In this document: positions 42,076 to 51,340 of the stretch, one piece after another | Layout of the letters: each line of letters begins with the position of its first letter | Numbering within the stretch: the stretch's first letter is position 1 | NCBI GenBank assembly: GCA_965199865.1 | Contig: CBDATU010000014.1 | Span: forward strand, 310,001 to 374,000 | DNA: 64,000 bases | Reading direction: 5' to 3' | From: JAPOUP01 sp965199865 | Lineage (GTDB): Bacteria > Pseudomonadota > Alphaproteobacteria > Rhodobacterales > Rhodobacteraceae | Translations under genes and position numbers: made by a program | Notes under the pieces: model-generated | What the model was told of the DNA's origin: nothing | What the model saw: only the letters and a program-made list of their open reading frames with translations | Databases searched by the model: none

Positions 42076-44406
42076 CTGTCACTACCACATACTTGACCGG
42101 CTCATTCCCTTCTCCGCTCCGTCCGGGCCCGTATGGCCCTGGCATGGGTTTCCGCGACGTTGAGGATGCGCAGGCCCTGCCATAGCTTCTGGGTTCCGGG
42201 CAGGGGCTGGCGCTTCGTCGGGCGGAACCCGGCGAGGCCGGCGACGAGCGTGACGTAGCGCGCCACGGTCATGTCCGGCTCCGGCGGCGCCCTCTGGCCG
42301 ATGACGCGCTCATACGCGGCGTGAATGACCACCGCCTCGACGCTTTCCGGGCTGACATGGCGGTCCGCCGGGCTGTCGGGGCTCTCCCGCGCCAGAAGCT
42401 GGAGGTCCCAGACCCGGAACGCGGTTATCGCGTCGAAGGCGAGGCATCTGCGCAGGTCGTCGGCGGCGTCGAGCCTGCGGTCCTTTATCCTCGTCCCCGT
42501 CTTCAGGGCTCTGAAATATTCCTCGATGCGCCAGCGCAGCTCGTAGCGCCTCAGGGCGGTCTCCGCCGTCCGCATGCCGTCGCCGCCCTCGTTGGACAGG
42601 AGCATCCAGTGCAGCGCCTCCCCTCCCTTCGCGACGCGCTTCGGCGGGTTCTCCTCGATGGCGGAGACCACCGTCACGGGCAGCGGGCGCCTGTCCCCCG
42701 CGTCCCTCGGCGCCGCGATGTCCAGTTCCGCGCAGCGCAGCGTCAGCGTGGCGACGCGCGCTTTCCGGGCCTTCGGCCCGCCGCGTTCGGGAACGGTGAT
42801 CCTGCGGTGGCCGACCGGCTCCAGCGCGGCGACATGCTCCCACAGGCACCTTTCGTCGCCGTCGGGCAGCGCCACGCGCCGCTTCGCCGAGCGGCTCGCC
42901 CGCACCAGCAGCGCGGCGCCGGTCCGGTCCGCTTCGCGGAGAAGGGCCCAGAAGTCGCCTTCGCGGTCACAGACGCTCACGACCTTCGCGTCCGGGCAGG
43001 CCTCCGCGAGCTCTCCGGCCCGCCGCAGCCCGTCGATCCAGCGGGCGCTGTCCCTGTCCGGCCGCCGCCGGAAGTCCGCGTCGAGCGTGAACAGCCCGAG
43101 CGGGCGTCCGCTGCCGTTCAGTGCCACGCCGCAGTGGGCGAGGATGCCGTCGGTGCCCTTTCCGCCGCCGCCGAGCCCGTCCAGCCCGGACGTCGCCGCC
43201 AGGGTGCCGTAGTTCAGCGCCGTCGTGTCCTGGACAGCCAGGATCACCGGCTCCAGGCGGCAGCGCTCCACCGTCGCCTCCAGGTGGGGCTCGAGTATGT
43301 CGTCCATGGTCACCCCAGCGTTCGAGAGCAGCCTGTAAGCCGCCTCCTGCTCCGCCCTGCCCGGAAACAGCTCCGGCACCGGCGCACCGAGCTTCCTGGT
43401 CCAGGCCGCTCCCATCGCGGCGATCCGGCGGCGGACCCGGCCGTCCGGATGGCTGCTCCGCGCGTATTCCCGCTCCGCCCAGTCGCCCCCGCGGTGCAGC
43501 GGTCCGGTATGCCAGAGCCTGCGCTCCGGCTCCGCCCGGAGAACCTCCCGCCAGTCCGGCCGCAGCGGCAGCGTCCACACGCTGCGACGGATGCCCGAAC
43601 GCCGCCCGGAGGTCAAGCCGGGACATCTCTCCCAGCCCGCCGCCCTGTAACCCGTCCCGGCGTGGTCCGGACCGACGATGGTGTAGACGAGCGCCGGACG
43701 GACGCCGTAGAGGGCCTGCCAGTCGTCCGCCACGCGATCCGCCGCCAGCCGCAGCGCCAGGGAGGCGAGGCCGTGGACCCTCACCGACGGCCTGATCAGG
43801 AAGCGGTGGTTGTTAAGGACCAGACCCATGTTCGCGATCCGCGCCCGCGCCGACCAGCCGATGGCGTCGTCCCGAGGCCCCAGCTGGCATGACGCCGGAA
43901 CGAAGCCCAGACCGCCGAGCCGCCCCTGCGCGCCGCTCACGATCCAGTACCGCAGCTGCCCTCCCGGAGCCCGCCGCCAGCCCTCCGGATGGTGCGTCTC
44001 CATCATCGACTCCCAGGCGCGGCGGTCCGCCTCCGCCAACGGCTCCAGCCGCACCCCGCCGAGCGCGTCCAGAGCGCACTCGACCGGGGCGCCGCCAGGG
44101 TCGTCGGCGGCCGGTCGCCCGTTGGACGACGCGAAGCGCGGCGCCGCCTCCGGCAGCGTCAGGCCGAGCTCCTCCGCGAGCAGGGGAAGGACCCGCATCC
44201 CGGTGACCGTCGACGGCCTCCCGTCGTGGGTCAGCCAACCCTCCCGGCCGCTCAGCTCGCGGGCGAGGCCCGAACGCGTGACGCCGCCGCGGAGGCATTC
44301 GTTCCCCAGCCACTCGACCGTGGCAGGGGAAATCTGTCTGAGACCAATATACATGGTCCCCGATTCGCATGGATCCGATCTCTAGTCAAGTATGCGGTAG
44401 TGACAG
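42076..44406 (-). mobile_element. IS4-family (IS50-like) insertion sequence
   Basis: The element is 2,331 bp. Ends: CTGTCACTACCACATACTTG at 42076 and its near-perfect complement (one mismatch, G for A) ending at 44406, about 22 bp. It is flanked by the exact 9-bp direct repeat GCCGGGCGT (42067-42075 and 44407-44415). A 9-bp duplication and CTG-starting ends are as in IS50/Tn5. It carries a single intact 750-codon transposase gene. Its GC content is visibly higher than the host gene it interrupts. Confidence 0.92.
42102..44354 (-). CDS. IS4/Tn5-type transposase with N-terminal DruA-like (DUF4338) domain
   Basis: A 750-residue protein. Residues ~1-60 are a small helical domain (VEWLGNECLRGGVTRSGLAR). 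Residues ~120-255 match DUF4338, the domain named after Druantia DruA: DDAIGWSARARIANMGLVLN, HRFLIRPSVRVHGLASLALR, DWQALYGVRPALVYTIVGPD, GTGYRAAGWERC. Residues ~320-740 are a Tn5-type DDE transposase: VQDTTALNYG (Asp376), VCDREGDF (Asp463) and YELRWRIEEYFRALKTG (YREK box, Glu611/612). A standard Tn5 transposase is about 476 residues, so ~270 extra N-terminal residues are present. The gene is intact and the element likely active. Confidence 0.88.
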   Translation of the reverse strand: MYIGLRQISPATVEWLGNECLRGGVTRSGLARELSGREGWLTHDGRPSTVTGMRVLPLLAEELGLTLPEAAPRFASSNGRPAADDPGGAPVECALDALGGVRLEPLAEADRRAWESMMETHHPEGWRRAPGGQLRYWIVSGAQGRLGGLGFVPASCQLGPRDDAIGWSARARIANMGLVLNNHRFLIRPSVRVHGLASLALRLAADRVADDWQALYGVRPALVYTIVGPDHAGTGYRAAGWERCPGLTSGRRSGIRRSVWTLPLRPDWREVLRAEPERRLWHTGPLHRGGDWAEREYARSSHPDGRVRRRIAAMGAAWTRKLGAPVPELFPGRAEQEAAYRLLSNAGVTMDDILEPHLEATVERCRLEPVILAVQDTTALNYGTLAATSGLDGLGGGGKGTDGILAHCGVALNGSGRPLGLFTLDADFRRRPDRDSARWIDGLRRAGELAEACPDAKVVSVCDREGDFWALLREADRTGAALLVRASRSAKRRVALPDGDERCLWEHVAALEPVGHRRITVPERGGPKARKARVATLTLRCAELDIAAPRDAGDRRPLPVTVVSAIEENPPKRVAKGGEALHWMLLSNEGGDGMRTAETALRRYELRWRIEEYFRALKTGTRIKDRRLDAADDLRRCLAFDAITAFRVWDLQLLARESPDSPADRHVSPESVEAVVIHAAYERVIGQRAPPEPDMTVARYVTLVAGLAGFRPTKRQPLPGTQKLWQGLRILNVAETHARAIRARTERRRE

Positions 44407-45505
44407 GCCGGGCGTGCCCGTGGAACGCGTGTTGTAATTGTGGAGATCGGTCGAGTTAACAAGGAATTCCTCGGGAGTGGAGGTGGCGAAATGCGCAACG
44501 GTGGCGGTCGCGATCTCTCCGCCCCAACTGTCCTCCGCAACGACCGGAATGCGGTTATCAATCAGGTAGTCGCGGACACGGCGGGCCTTGGACAGACCGC
44601 CGAGATTGGAGATCTTCAGGCAGCAGATCTCCGCACCGTGGTCGCCCACGACCCGCTGCGCGGCATGAATACCGGTGATGCACTCATCCAGCTTCATCGG
44701 CAGGTCGGTACGGCGGCGGACCTGCTGGCATTCAGCATAGGTCATGCAGGGCTGTTCCAGAACATAGTCGAGATCCCGGGTGGCCCTCGCGACCCGTATC
44801 GCCTCGTCAACATGCCAGCCCTGATTGGCATCGGCAAAGGCTCGTTCGTTCGCCTTGAGCGAAGGGAGCGTAGCGCGGATGCGCTCAATGTCCCCGGCCC
44901 AGTCAGTGCCTACCTTGATCTGGAACTGACGATAACCAGCGGCACGGTGACGCTCCAGTTCATTGGCAGTCTCTTCGTGGCTGCCATGTGGTGCGACGCG
45001 ATACATCGGTACACCGTCGGTTAGCATGCCTCCGAGCAGAAGCCAGACTGGAACGCCCAGGCTCTTTCCGAGGAGATCCCAGCACGCGGCGTCGATGGGG
45101 GCTTTGGCATAGCCATGTCCCTGAACCACGGCGTCCATGATTCGTTCGATGCGCGCGGTCTGGCGCGGGTCTTCACCAAGAAGCGCGGGAGCGAGCAGGC
45201 GCGCTGTTGCCTCCACCCCCTCGGAATGCGCGACCATGTAGTTTTCGCCACAGGGGGTGAATTCACCGCAGCCCTGCAGACCCGCATCCGTGTCGATCAC
45301 GACTACAGAAGCGACCGCCGTCTTGATCCTGTTGCCGCGGCCCCAGCCATAGGTGCCACCGGCGTAGGGAAGGCATGTCCTGTAGATTGAGATCTTCGTG
45401 ATTTTCATGGCAGCGTTCCACCGGCCGGGTCAGGTGCTTCCAGAAGGGCAGGTGGCGTTGCGCCGGATGGCGGGAGGCCGCCTGCGGAGTTAACCGCATA
45501 TGCGA

Positions 45506-46594
45506 TCACGGGATCACCACAATGTTGCCGGTATGCTTCTTGTCAATGAATGCCTGCTGGGCCTCGTGAAAGTCGCGGAGCGGGTAGGTGGCTACCAGGA
45601 TCGGTCTGACTTCTCCACGTTCGATGTATCCGACGAGATCGGTGAAGATCTGTGGCTCTACCACGGTGGAGCCGGTGAAGGTGAGGTCGTTCAGATAGAA
45701 GGTGCGCAGGTCAAGTTCGACGATTGGGCCGGCGATGGCACCGGAACAGGTATAGCGTCCGCCACGCGCAAGGCGGTCGATGAGAGTGGTGAAGTCCGGC
45801 CCGCCTACGATGTCAGCGACAACATCGACCGTTTCGCTGCCGGTGGCATCCCTGAGCGCTTCGGCAAGATTTTCGGGGCTGCGCTCCAGAAGAAGATCCG
45901 GACGCAGTTTCGCGACTTCGGGATGTTTGCTGGCGGATGCCAATGCGATCGTGGTTGCGCCGCGGCGATTGGCGAGCTGTATCAGTGCCGAACCCACGCC
46001 ACCTGATGCGCCCGTGATGAGAACGCGGTCGCCTTCCCTCACCCGAGCGCGGGAAAGCATGCCTTCGGCGGTCGTGTAGCTGCAGGAGAATGTAGCGAGT
46101 TCGGCGTCGCTGAGATCCGAATCGACCGCGCCGACATTGCGGGCATCGATACGGGTATACTGCGCGTATCCGCCATCGGATTCACTTCCGAAATATCCGG
46201 TCCTGTCGCGGTCCATCGGGCTGGACCAGTCGCGCAGCCAGTTGTCGGTGATGACGCGCTTTCCAAGCAGGTCGGCATCGACGCCTTCGCCGAGTTCAGC
46301 CACGGTCCCGCAGACATCCGCTCCCTGGATGCGGGGAAAGGTGATGCCTCCTCCGCCCCAGGTCCCGTCATCTCCGATGCCATCATAGGCACCCCCGGTT
46401 GTGGCCTCGGTCACTTCCTTGGAATACCAGCCGGAGCGGGTATTGATGTCGGTGTTGTTCAGGCCGCAGGCCCCAACCCTGATCAGGACCTCGCCAGGAC
46501 CGGGACGGGGGGTTGGCCAGTCCTCACGGAATTCGAGCCGGTCAAGTCCGCCATGGCCCGTAAGAATGACTGCGTTCATGGTTTCGGGAATCAT
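45506..46594 (-). CDS. Zinc-type alcohol dehydrogenase / quinone oxidoreductase family protein
   Basis: A 362-residue MDR-superfamily enzyme. The N-terminal GroES-like part has GPGEVLIRVGACGLNNTDIN and the GADVCGTVAELGEG segment; the Rossmann part has VLITGASGGVGSALIQLANR as the NADP-binding loop. It lacks the four-Cys structural zinc lobe, so it belongs with zinc-independent quinone-oxidoreductase/crotonyl-CoA-reductase-like members. The start at ATG 46594 has an AGGAGAG site; the frame upstream to 46894 overlaps the next gene's 3' end and is not coding. It sits between the flavoprotein gene and enolase paralogue 3 on the same strand. Confidence 0.88.
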   Translation of the reverse strand: MIPETMNAVILTGHGGLDRLEFREDWPTPRPGPGEVLIRVGACGLNNTDINTRSGWYSKEVTEATTGGAYDGIGDDGTWGGGGITFPRIQGADVCGTVAELGEGVDADLLGKRVITDNWLRDWSSPMDRDRTGYFGSESDGGYAQYTRIDARNVGAVDSDLSDAELATFSCSYTTAEGMLSRARVREGDRVLITGASGGVGSALIQLANRRGATTIALASASKHPEVAKLRPDLLLERSPENLAEALRDATGSETVDVVADIVGGPDFTTLIDRLARGGRYTCSGAIAGPIVELDLRTFYLNDLTFTGSTVVEPQIFTDLVGYIERGEVRPILVATYPLRDFHEAQQAFIDKKHTGNIVVIP

Positions 46595-46727
46595 GTCTGC
46601 TCTCCTATGGAGTTCCGCTTCCGCATCGCGGGAATGTAGGACGCTACCCACAGCGCCGGTTCCCTGCGCCCCTGACGCAGATATTTGAGACTGGATGTGC
46701 GGGCGATGCTCATGCGGTGACTGCTCT

Positions 46728-49166
46728 TCATGAATCGGCCCGCGGACGCAGGCTTTGCGGATCGTAAGCCGGTTCGGCGAGGACGCACGCGGGACGCGGC
46801 TGGCCCTGGATGATGACCTCAAGCTCTGTTCCGGGGACTGCGGCGAATGGATTGACATAGGCAAAGGCGAGGATCTCACCCACAGTCGGGCCAAACGCTA
46901 CGGAACTGGTGGAGCCGATCACGTCTCCGTTCATCAGAACCGCCTCACCTCCATGTCCGTCGGCGATGCCGTCCGGTTCGATCCTGAGATAGGCGCAGAG
47001 CCAGGGAAGCTCCGAGGCAAGGCTTGCCTGGGTCTCCCGTTTGCCCAGAAACTCCTTGTCGAGCCTGGCGAACCGCATCATGTTAGCTTCGGGTAGGGTG
47101 ACCTCGTTCGTGAGCTCTCCCGCGCCCTTGTACATCTTTTCCATGCGCATGACATTCATGGCGAATGACCCATAGTCGCATAGGCCGTGAGCCGCTCCTG
47201 ATGTCCATAGCGCGTCGTAGATCGGCGCGATGTGCTCTTTGGGGGCGTGGATCTCCCAGCCAAGTTCGCCGGAATATGATACGCGGATGGCAAGCGCGGG
47301 CCGGTCGGCAACATTGATCGATCGGGCGGAAAGCCATGGAAAGCTGTCGTTGTCGAGGCGGGCGTCCGTGCACTGGCCGAGAATGTCGCGGGACAGCGGG
47401 CCCTGCAGGGCCAGAGCCTCCCATTGCCGCGACTGGCAGCGGATCCTGACGGAGGCCTGGCCCGTGTGCTGGACAAGATGGTCCATGACGCGCTGCTCGA
47501 AGAAGGCTGCGCAGGTGATGTAGTAACGGTTTTCAGCCAGGCGGACGATCATGGCCTCAGCCTCAATGCGTCCGCGGCGATTCAGGAAATGGGCGAGGAT
47601 GACCCGACCGTCCGCTGCTGGAATGCGGTTTGGTACGAGACCGTCCAGGAACGTATGGGCATCAGGTCCGCTCACCTCGATCTTGGCGAAGGAGGAAATG
47701 TCCATGATCCCGGCGGCGTTGCGGACGGCCTGAACCTCAGCGGCGATGATGCCGTCGAGAGCGCTGCGCCGAAATCCATAGATGTCCCTGGCTTCTACAC
47801 CCTTACGCGCGAACCAGCGGGGCCGTTCCCACCCGAAGACCTCCTCATGAACCGCTCCCCTGGCAGTCAGTGTCTCGTAAAGGGATGATGTCCTGACCGG
47901 CCGTCCGGCCAGGCGGTTGAGATGTGGGAACGGGATCTCATGGCGGAGGCAATAATCCTCCCTGGCCTTCGTGACCTGCCATTTTCTGTCCGCATAGGCG
48001 CCAAAACGGCGTGGGTCGAATTCGCGCATGGAAATGTCGGCGGAGCCATGAACCATCCAGCGCGCCAGTTCACGCGTCAGGCCGGGCCCCCAGCCGATTC
48101 CGATCTGCGTGCCGCATGCGCACCAGTAATTCCGGGCGCCCGGTGCGGGCCCCACGAGTGGGTTGCCGTCGGGAGGATGGCTGATCGCCCCGTGGACCTC
48201 GCGGGAAATGCCGACCTGGGCTAATGCCGGCATCCGGTCGAGCGCATTCTCCAGCCACGGTGCGATGCGGTCGTAGTCAGGAGCAAACAGTTCGTGCTCT
48301 GCCTCCCAGGGGCAATGGTCTTCCCAGACCGTGTTGGGACTGGTCTTTTCGTATATGCCGATCAGACCTTTGTCCTGCTCCATCCGAATATATCCCGAGA
48401 CCAGCCTGTCATCGCGGATGACAGGAAGCTCACGGTCAAGATCCCGGAATTCCGGCACCGGTTCAGTGACGAAATAATGATGGGTCATGGATGTCATTGG
48501 CAGCTGCAGGTCTGTCCATTCGCCCATCTGACGCGCATATGTTCCGCCCGCATTGACCACATGCTCACAGGTGATCGGGCCTGCTTCGGTCTCCACCGTC
48601 CATTCGCCTGTCCCGGTTCGGGTGATTCCAGTGGTCCGACAGCGGCGCCTGATCGTCACACCGGCCGCACGGGCTCCAGCCGCAAGCGCCTGCGTGACAC
48701 CGGAAGGGTCGACATGGCCGTCATCGGGCGTATGCAATGCGCCGAGCACACCATCGAGATTGTAGAACGGATGCAGCTCCCTGACCCGGTCAGGTCCAAC
48801 AAGCTCGATGCGGAAATTCAGGGCCCGACCCACTGACAGCGTGTGCCGGAGCCAGTCCATCTCATCCTCGGAATATGCGATCCGGAAACTTCCGCAGCCG
48901 TGCCAGGTGACCGAATGGCCGGTCTCGGCTTCCAGTGCACCGGAATAGAGGCCGATATTGTAGTCGACGCATTTTCCGAGCGGGAAACTGGACGTTGAGT
49001 GGGTGATCTGTCCGGCGGCATGCCAGGTGGAGCCGCTGGTGAGTTCCGCCTTTTCGAGCAGTACCACATCGCTCCAGCCTTCCCTGGACAGGTGGTAGGC
49101 CACGCCGCAGCCCATAATGCCGCCGCCGATGATGACCACTCGGGCATGGGTGGGAAGGTCTGGCAT
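46728..49166 (-). CDS. Dimethylglycine/sarcosine dehydrogenase-like FAD and GcvT-fold protein
   Basis: An 812-residue two-module enzyme. Residues ~1-390: DAO flavoprotein beginning VVIIGGGIMGCGVAYHLSRE and carrying the GSTWHAAGQ motif whose His covalently holds FAD in DMGDH-type enzymes. Residues ~420-805: a GcvT-like tetrahydrofolate domain (AAGIMDISSFAKIEVSGPDA, SYSGELGWEIHAP, LDKEFLGK), which captures the released one-carbon unit. It should oxidatively remove N-methyl groups from a methylated amine or amino acid. ATG 49166 was chosen; a start three codons earlier is possible. It is divergent from the rpiR gene across 65 bp. Confidence 0.88.
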   Translation of the reverse strand: MPDLPTHARVVIIGGGIMGCGVAYHLSREGWSDVVLLEKAELTSGSTWHAAGQITHSTSSFPLGKCVDYNIGLYSGALEAETGHSVTWHGCGSFRIAYSEDEMDWLRHTLSVGRALNFRIELVGPDRVRELHPFYNLDGVLGALHTPDDGHVDPSGVTQALAAGARAAGVTIRRRCRTTGITRTGTGEWTVETEAGPITCEHVVNAGGTYARQMGEWTDLQLPMTSMTHHYFVTEPVPEFRDLDRELPVIRDDRLVSGYIRMEQDKGLIGIYEKTSPNTVWEDHCPWEAEHELFAPDYDRIAPWLENALDRMPALAQVGISREVHGAISHPPDGNPLVGPAPGARNYWCACGTQIGIGWGPGLTRELARWMVHGSADISMREFDPRRFGAYADRKWQVTKAREDYCLRHEIPFPHLNRLAGRPVRTSSLYETLTARGAVHEEVFGWERPRWFARKGVEARDIYGFRRSALDGIIAAEVQAVRNAAGIMDISSFAKIEVSGPDAHTFLDGLVPNRIPAADGRVILAHFLNRRGRIEAEAMIVRLAENRYYITCAAFFEQRVMDHLVQHTGQASVRIRCQSRQWEALALQGPLSRDILGQCTDARLDNDSFPWLSARSINVADRPALAIRVSYSGELGWEIHAPKEHIAPIYDALWTSGAAHGLCDYGSFAMNVMRMEKMYKGAGELTNEVTLPEANMMRFARLDKEFLGKRETQASLASELPWLCAYLRIEPDGIADGHGGEAVLMNGDVIGSTSSVAFGPTVGEILAFAYVNPFAAVPGTELEVIIQGQPRPACVLAEPAYDPQSLRPRADS

Positions 49167-49231
49167 GGCCTGCATCCTTCAGGCGGAATTTCCATGGACA
49201 CCGTTATTGAACATCTGTACCGTGGTCAACC

Positions 49232-50119
49232 ATGAATGACACAGATGTTTCAAATTCCGTACTGGAGCGGATAAGTGGCGAGTGGGATGCACTGACACCG
49301 GAAGCGCGGAAGGCGGCGCGATACGTGCTTGAGAATCCGCAGGCTGTGGGCGTTTCGACAGTGCGCGAGATTGCCGAATTCGCGCAGGTGAAGCCGAGTA
49401 CGTTCGTGCGCATGGCACAGGCGATCGGTTTCGATGGCTACGAGGATTTTCGGGAGCCGTTTCGGGCGGCGATCCGGGAAGGCCTGGTTTCGTTCCACGG
49501 CCGGGCACGCTGGCTTCAGGCTCAGGCGATCAAGGGTGAGCTGGGAACGCTTTATGCGGATATGGTTGGAAGCGCTTTGCGGAACATCGAGGAGACATTC
49601 GCGGGAATACCGGTTGAGCGGTTCAGGGCGGCGGCCGAGACGATTCGGTCCTCAAGGCAGGTGTTCACGCTCGGTGTAGGGGTGAATTCAGCCAACGCGC
49701 GGAACTTCACATATCTGGCTTCCACCGGGATGGAGAGTTTCCATGCGATACCCCGGGTGGGATCCACCACTGTGGACGATCTGGCAGGAGCCGATGGTCG
49801 GGATGTACTGATTGCGATCACCTGCCGCCCTTACCGGAGCGAGGTCATCGCCGCCGTCGAGGTTGCGCGGAAACAGGGTATGCAAGTGGTTGGGATCAGC
49901 GACTCACCTGCTTCTCCGGTGATTCGAGGGTCGGATCACAGGTTCGTCGTGGCTATCGATACGCCACAGTTCTTTCCGTCGTCGGTTTCGACAATCGTCG
50001 TTCTGGAAACCCTGCTGAGTTTCGTGGTCGCCGCTGCGCGACCATATGTCGTTCAGCGGGTCGAGAGCTTTCATGCACGGCGGCATGATCTGGGCATCTA
50101 CGCGGAGGATTCGAGTTGA
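49232..50119 (+). CDS. MurR/RpiR-family transcriptional regulator
   Basis: A 295-residue regulator. An HTH_6 domain spans ~10-85 (PEARKAARYVLENPQAVGVS, VREIAEFAQVKPSTFVRMAQ), and an SIS sugar-isomerase-type effector domain spans ~125-270 (VFTLGVGVNSANARNFTYLA, DVLIAITCRPYRSEVIAAVE). The SIS pocket usually binds a phosphosugar or, in catabolic clusters of this order, another small ligand. Its position at the divergent point of the cluster, 65 bp from the flavoprotein gene, makes it the likely local regulator of both arms. Its stop overlaps the TTG start of the Rieske gene. Confidence 0.9.
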   Translation: MNDTDVSNSVLERISGEWDALTPEARKAARYVLENPQAVGVSTVREIAEFAQVKPSTFVRMAQAIGFDGYEDFREPFRAAIREGLVSFHGRARWLQAQAIKGELGTLYADMVGSALRNIEETFAGIPVERFRAAAETIRSSRQVFTLGVGVNSANARNFTYLASTGMESFHAIPRVGSTTVDDLAGADGRDVLIAITCRPYRSEVIAAVEVARKQGMQVVGISDSPASPVIRGSDHRFVVAIDTPQFFPSSVSTIVVLETLLSFVVAAARPYVVQRVESFHARRHDLGIYAEDSS

Positions 50120-51198
50120 AGGACGAGGTGATACGCTCGCTGGAGGCGCGTTACTACACTGATCCGGACATCTATGCGCAGGAGATATGGGGCCTGTTCG
50201 CACGGACATGGCAGTTTGCCGGACATTCCTCCCGGCTACGTGAGCCAGGCGATTATTTCACCTTCGAGATTGCTGGCGAGAACCTGTTTTGCGTCATGGG
50301 GCGGGACGGTGTCATACGGACGTTCTACAATGTCTGCCAACACCGGGCGCACCAGCTCGTTGAGGGTGAGGGCAGGACCCGTGTGATCGTCTGCCCCTAC
50401 CATGCCTGGACCTATGAGCTGACCGGACAGCTTCGCTCCGGCCCGAACATCGGATCCGTCCCTGGATTCAACCGCTCGGAAATCTGCCTATCCGAGGTGC
50501 GAACCGAACTGTTTCTCGGTTTTGTCTTCGTCAATCTCGACATGCAGGCACAACCGATGGATTCCCTGTATCCAGGAGTTCGGCAGGAACTGGAGGCATT
50601 CGTGCCGCATTATGCGGAACTCGAACCGATAGAATGGGTGAAGGTCCCGGAACGATGCAACTGGAAGGTGTCGGTGGAGAACTATTCTGAATGCTACCAC
50701 TGTTCCCTGAACCATCAGACCTTTTCGACAGGGGTCGTGAAGCCGGAAACCTACGACATACAGCCTCAGGGCCATTGCCTGCGCCATAGGACCGAGTGCC
50801 AGAATCTGGATCAGATGACATATCGCATCGACGCCTCGATTCCCCATGCAGGCGAGTATTCGAGCTGGTTTCTCTGGCCGATGTTTTCGTTCCAGGTCTA
50901 TCCGGGCAATGTCCTGAATACCTATCACTGGAGGCCCGAAAGCGTGGATCGGGTGACGGTATGGCGCGGCTGGTATGCACGCAGAGACGATGACCTGACG
51001 GCAGTGAGAGAACTTGCGGTTCAGGATCGTGAAACGACGGTGGAGGAGGACATTCATTTAGTCGAATCGGTGCAGCGCGGGCTTTCCTCGCGTGGCTACG
51101 TTCCGGGACCGCTGGTTGTGGATCCGTGCGGTGGCGTCAATTCAGAGCATTCGATCCTGGCGCTTCAGTCCTGGATGCGCGAGGCGGTGAATGGCTGA
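50116..51198 (+). CDS. Rieske [2Fe-2S] oxygenase, GbcA/stachydrine-demethylase-like
   Basis: A 360-residue oxygenase alpha subunit. The Rieske centre is CQHRAH...CPYHAW (about residues 75-97), and the mononuclear iron site is NYSECYHCSLNH (about 190-200) with two His, completed by a later Asp. The RO family branch with this size and a single subunit includes glycine-betaine monooxygenase GbcA and stachydrine demethylase. It should oxidatively demethylate a quaternary ammonium group. A reductase partner is normally needed and none is encoded in the window. The TTG start overlaps the stop of rpiR (TTGA), implying coupled translation. Confidence 0.87.
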   Translation: MKDEVIRSLEARYYTDPDIYAQEIWGLFARTWQFAGHSSRLREPGDYFTFEIAGENLFCVMGRDGVIRTFYNVCQHRAHQLVEGEGRTRVIVCPYHAWTYELTGQLRSGPNIGSVPGFNRSEICLSEVRTELFLGFVFVNLDMQAQPMDSLYPGVRQELEAFVPHYAELEPIEWVKVPERCNWKVSVENYSECYHCSLNHQTFSTGVVKPETYDIQPQGHCLRHRTECQNLDQMTYRIDASIPHAGEYSSWFLWPMFSFQVYPGNVLNTYHWRPESVDRVTVWRGWYARRDDDLTAVRELAVQDRETTVEEDIHLVESVQRGLSSRGYVPGPLVVDPCGGVNSEHSILALQSWMREAVNG

Positions 51199-51340
51199 GT
51201 TTCATCAGACAGTTTGCCTATGGGGCGACGGCAGGCGACATCGAGGTCTGGCCTGCAGGGCGGAACCGGCTGACACGGCAGCGGTCGTGGGCGTTCGGTC
51301 GAGGCGAGGTCGAATCAGGGGAGTGCAGGCCGGATGCTGA
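51191..51340 (+). CDS. Possible 49-residue ORF linking two operon genes
   Basis: ATG 51191 overlaps the stop of the Rieske gene (ATGGCTGA) and its own TGA overlaps the next ATG at 51340 (TGATG). The product is Arg-rich with three Cys (MAEFHQTVCLWGDGRR at the N-terminus) and matches no family. The tight overlaps at both ends argue for translation; the composition argues against function. It may serve only to carry ribosomes to the next gene. Confidence 0.3.
   Translation: MAEFHQTVCLWGDGRRHRGLACRAEPADTAAVVGVRSRRGRIRGVQAGC

Larger units (their letters stand above)
41965..45408 (-). pseudogene. Enolase-superfamily enzyme, paralogue 3, split near its C-terminus by an IS4-family insertion
   Basis: The N-terminal 334 codons run from ATG 45408 to the insertion point at 44407: GHGYAKAPIDAACWDLLGK, FQIKVGTDWAGD, DANQGW, VLEQPC, KLDECI and CCLKISNLGGLSKA are all present. 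At RSTGTPG the frame enters the element and ends after seven further codons. On the other side, 42075 to 41965 continues the same gene: PRTEAGRMFAPDMPGLGV, SPDFESLG, RPVAIHG, stop. Joining the two across the 9-bp duplication restores a protein of about 370 residues. The truncated form lacks only the C-terminal strand of the capping domain, so residual activity cannot be excluded. Confidence 0.82.

Noticed and set aside
42321..43892. 523-codon plus-strand open frame
   Set aside because: It is antisense to the intact IS4-family transposase; high GC keeps the opposite strand open. The product is Arg/Pro-rich and resembles no family.
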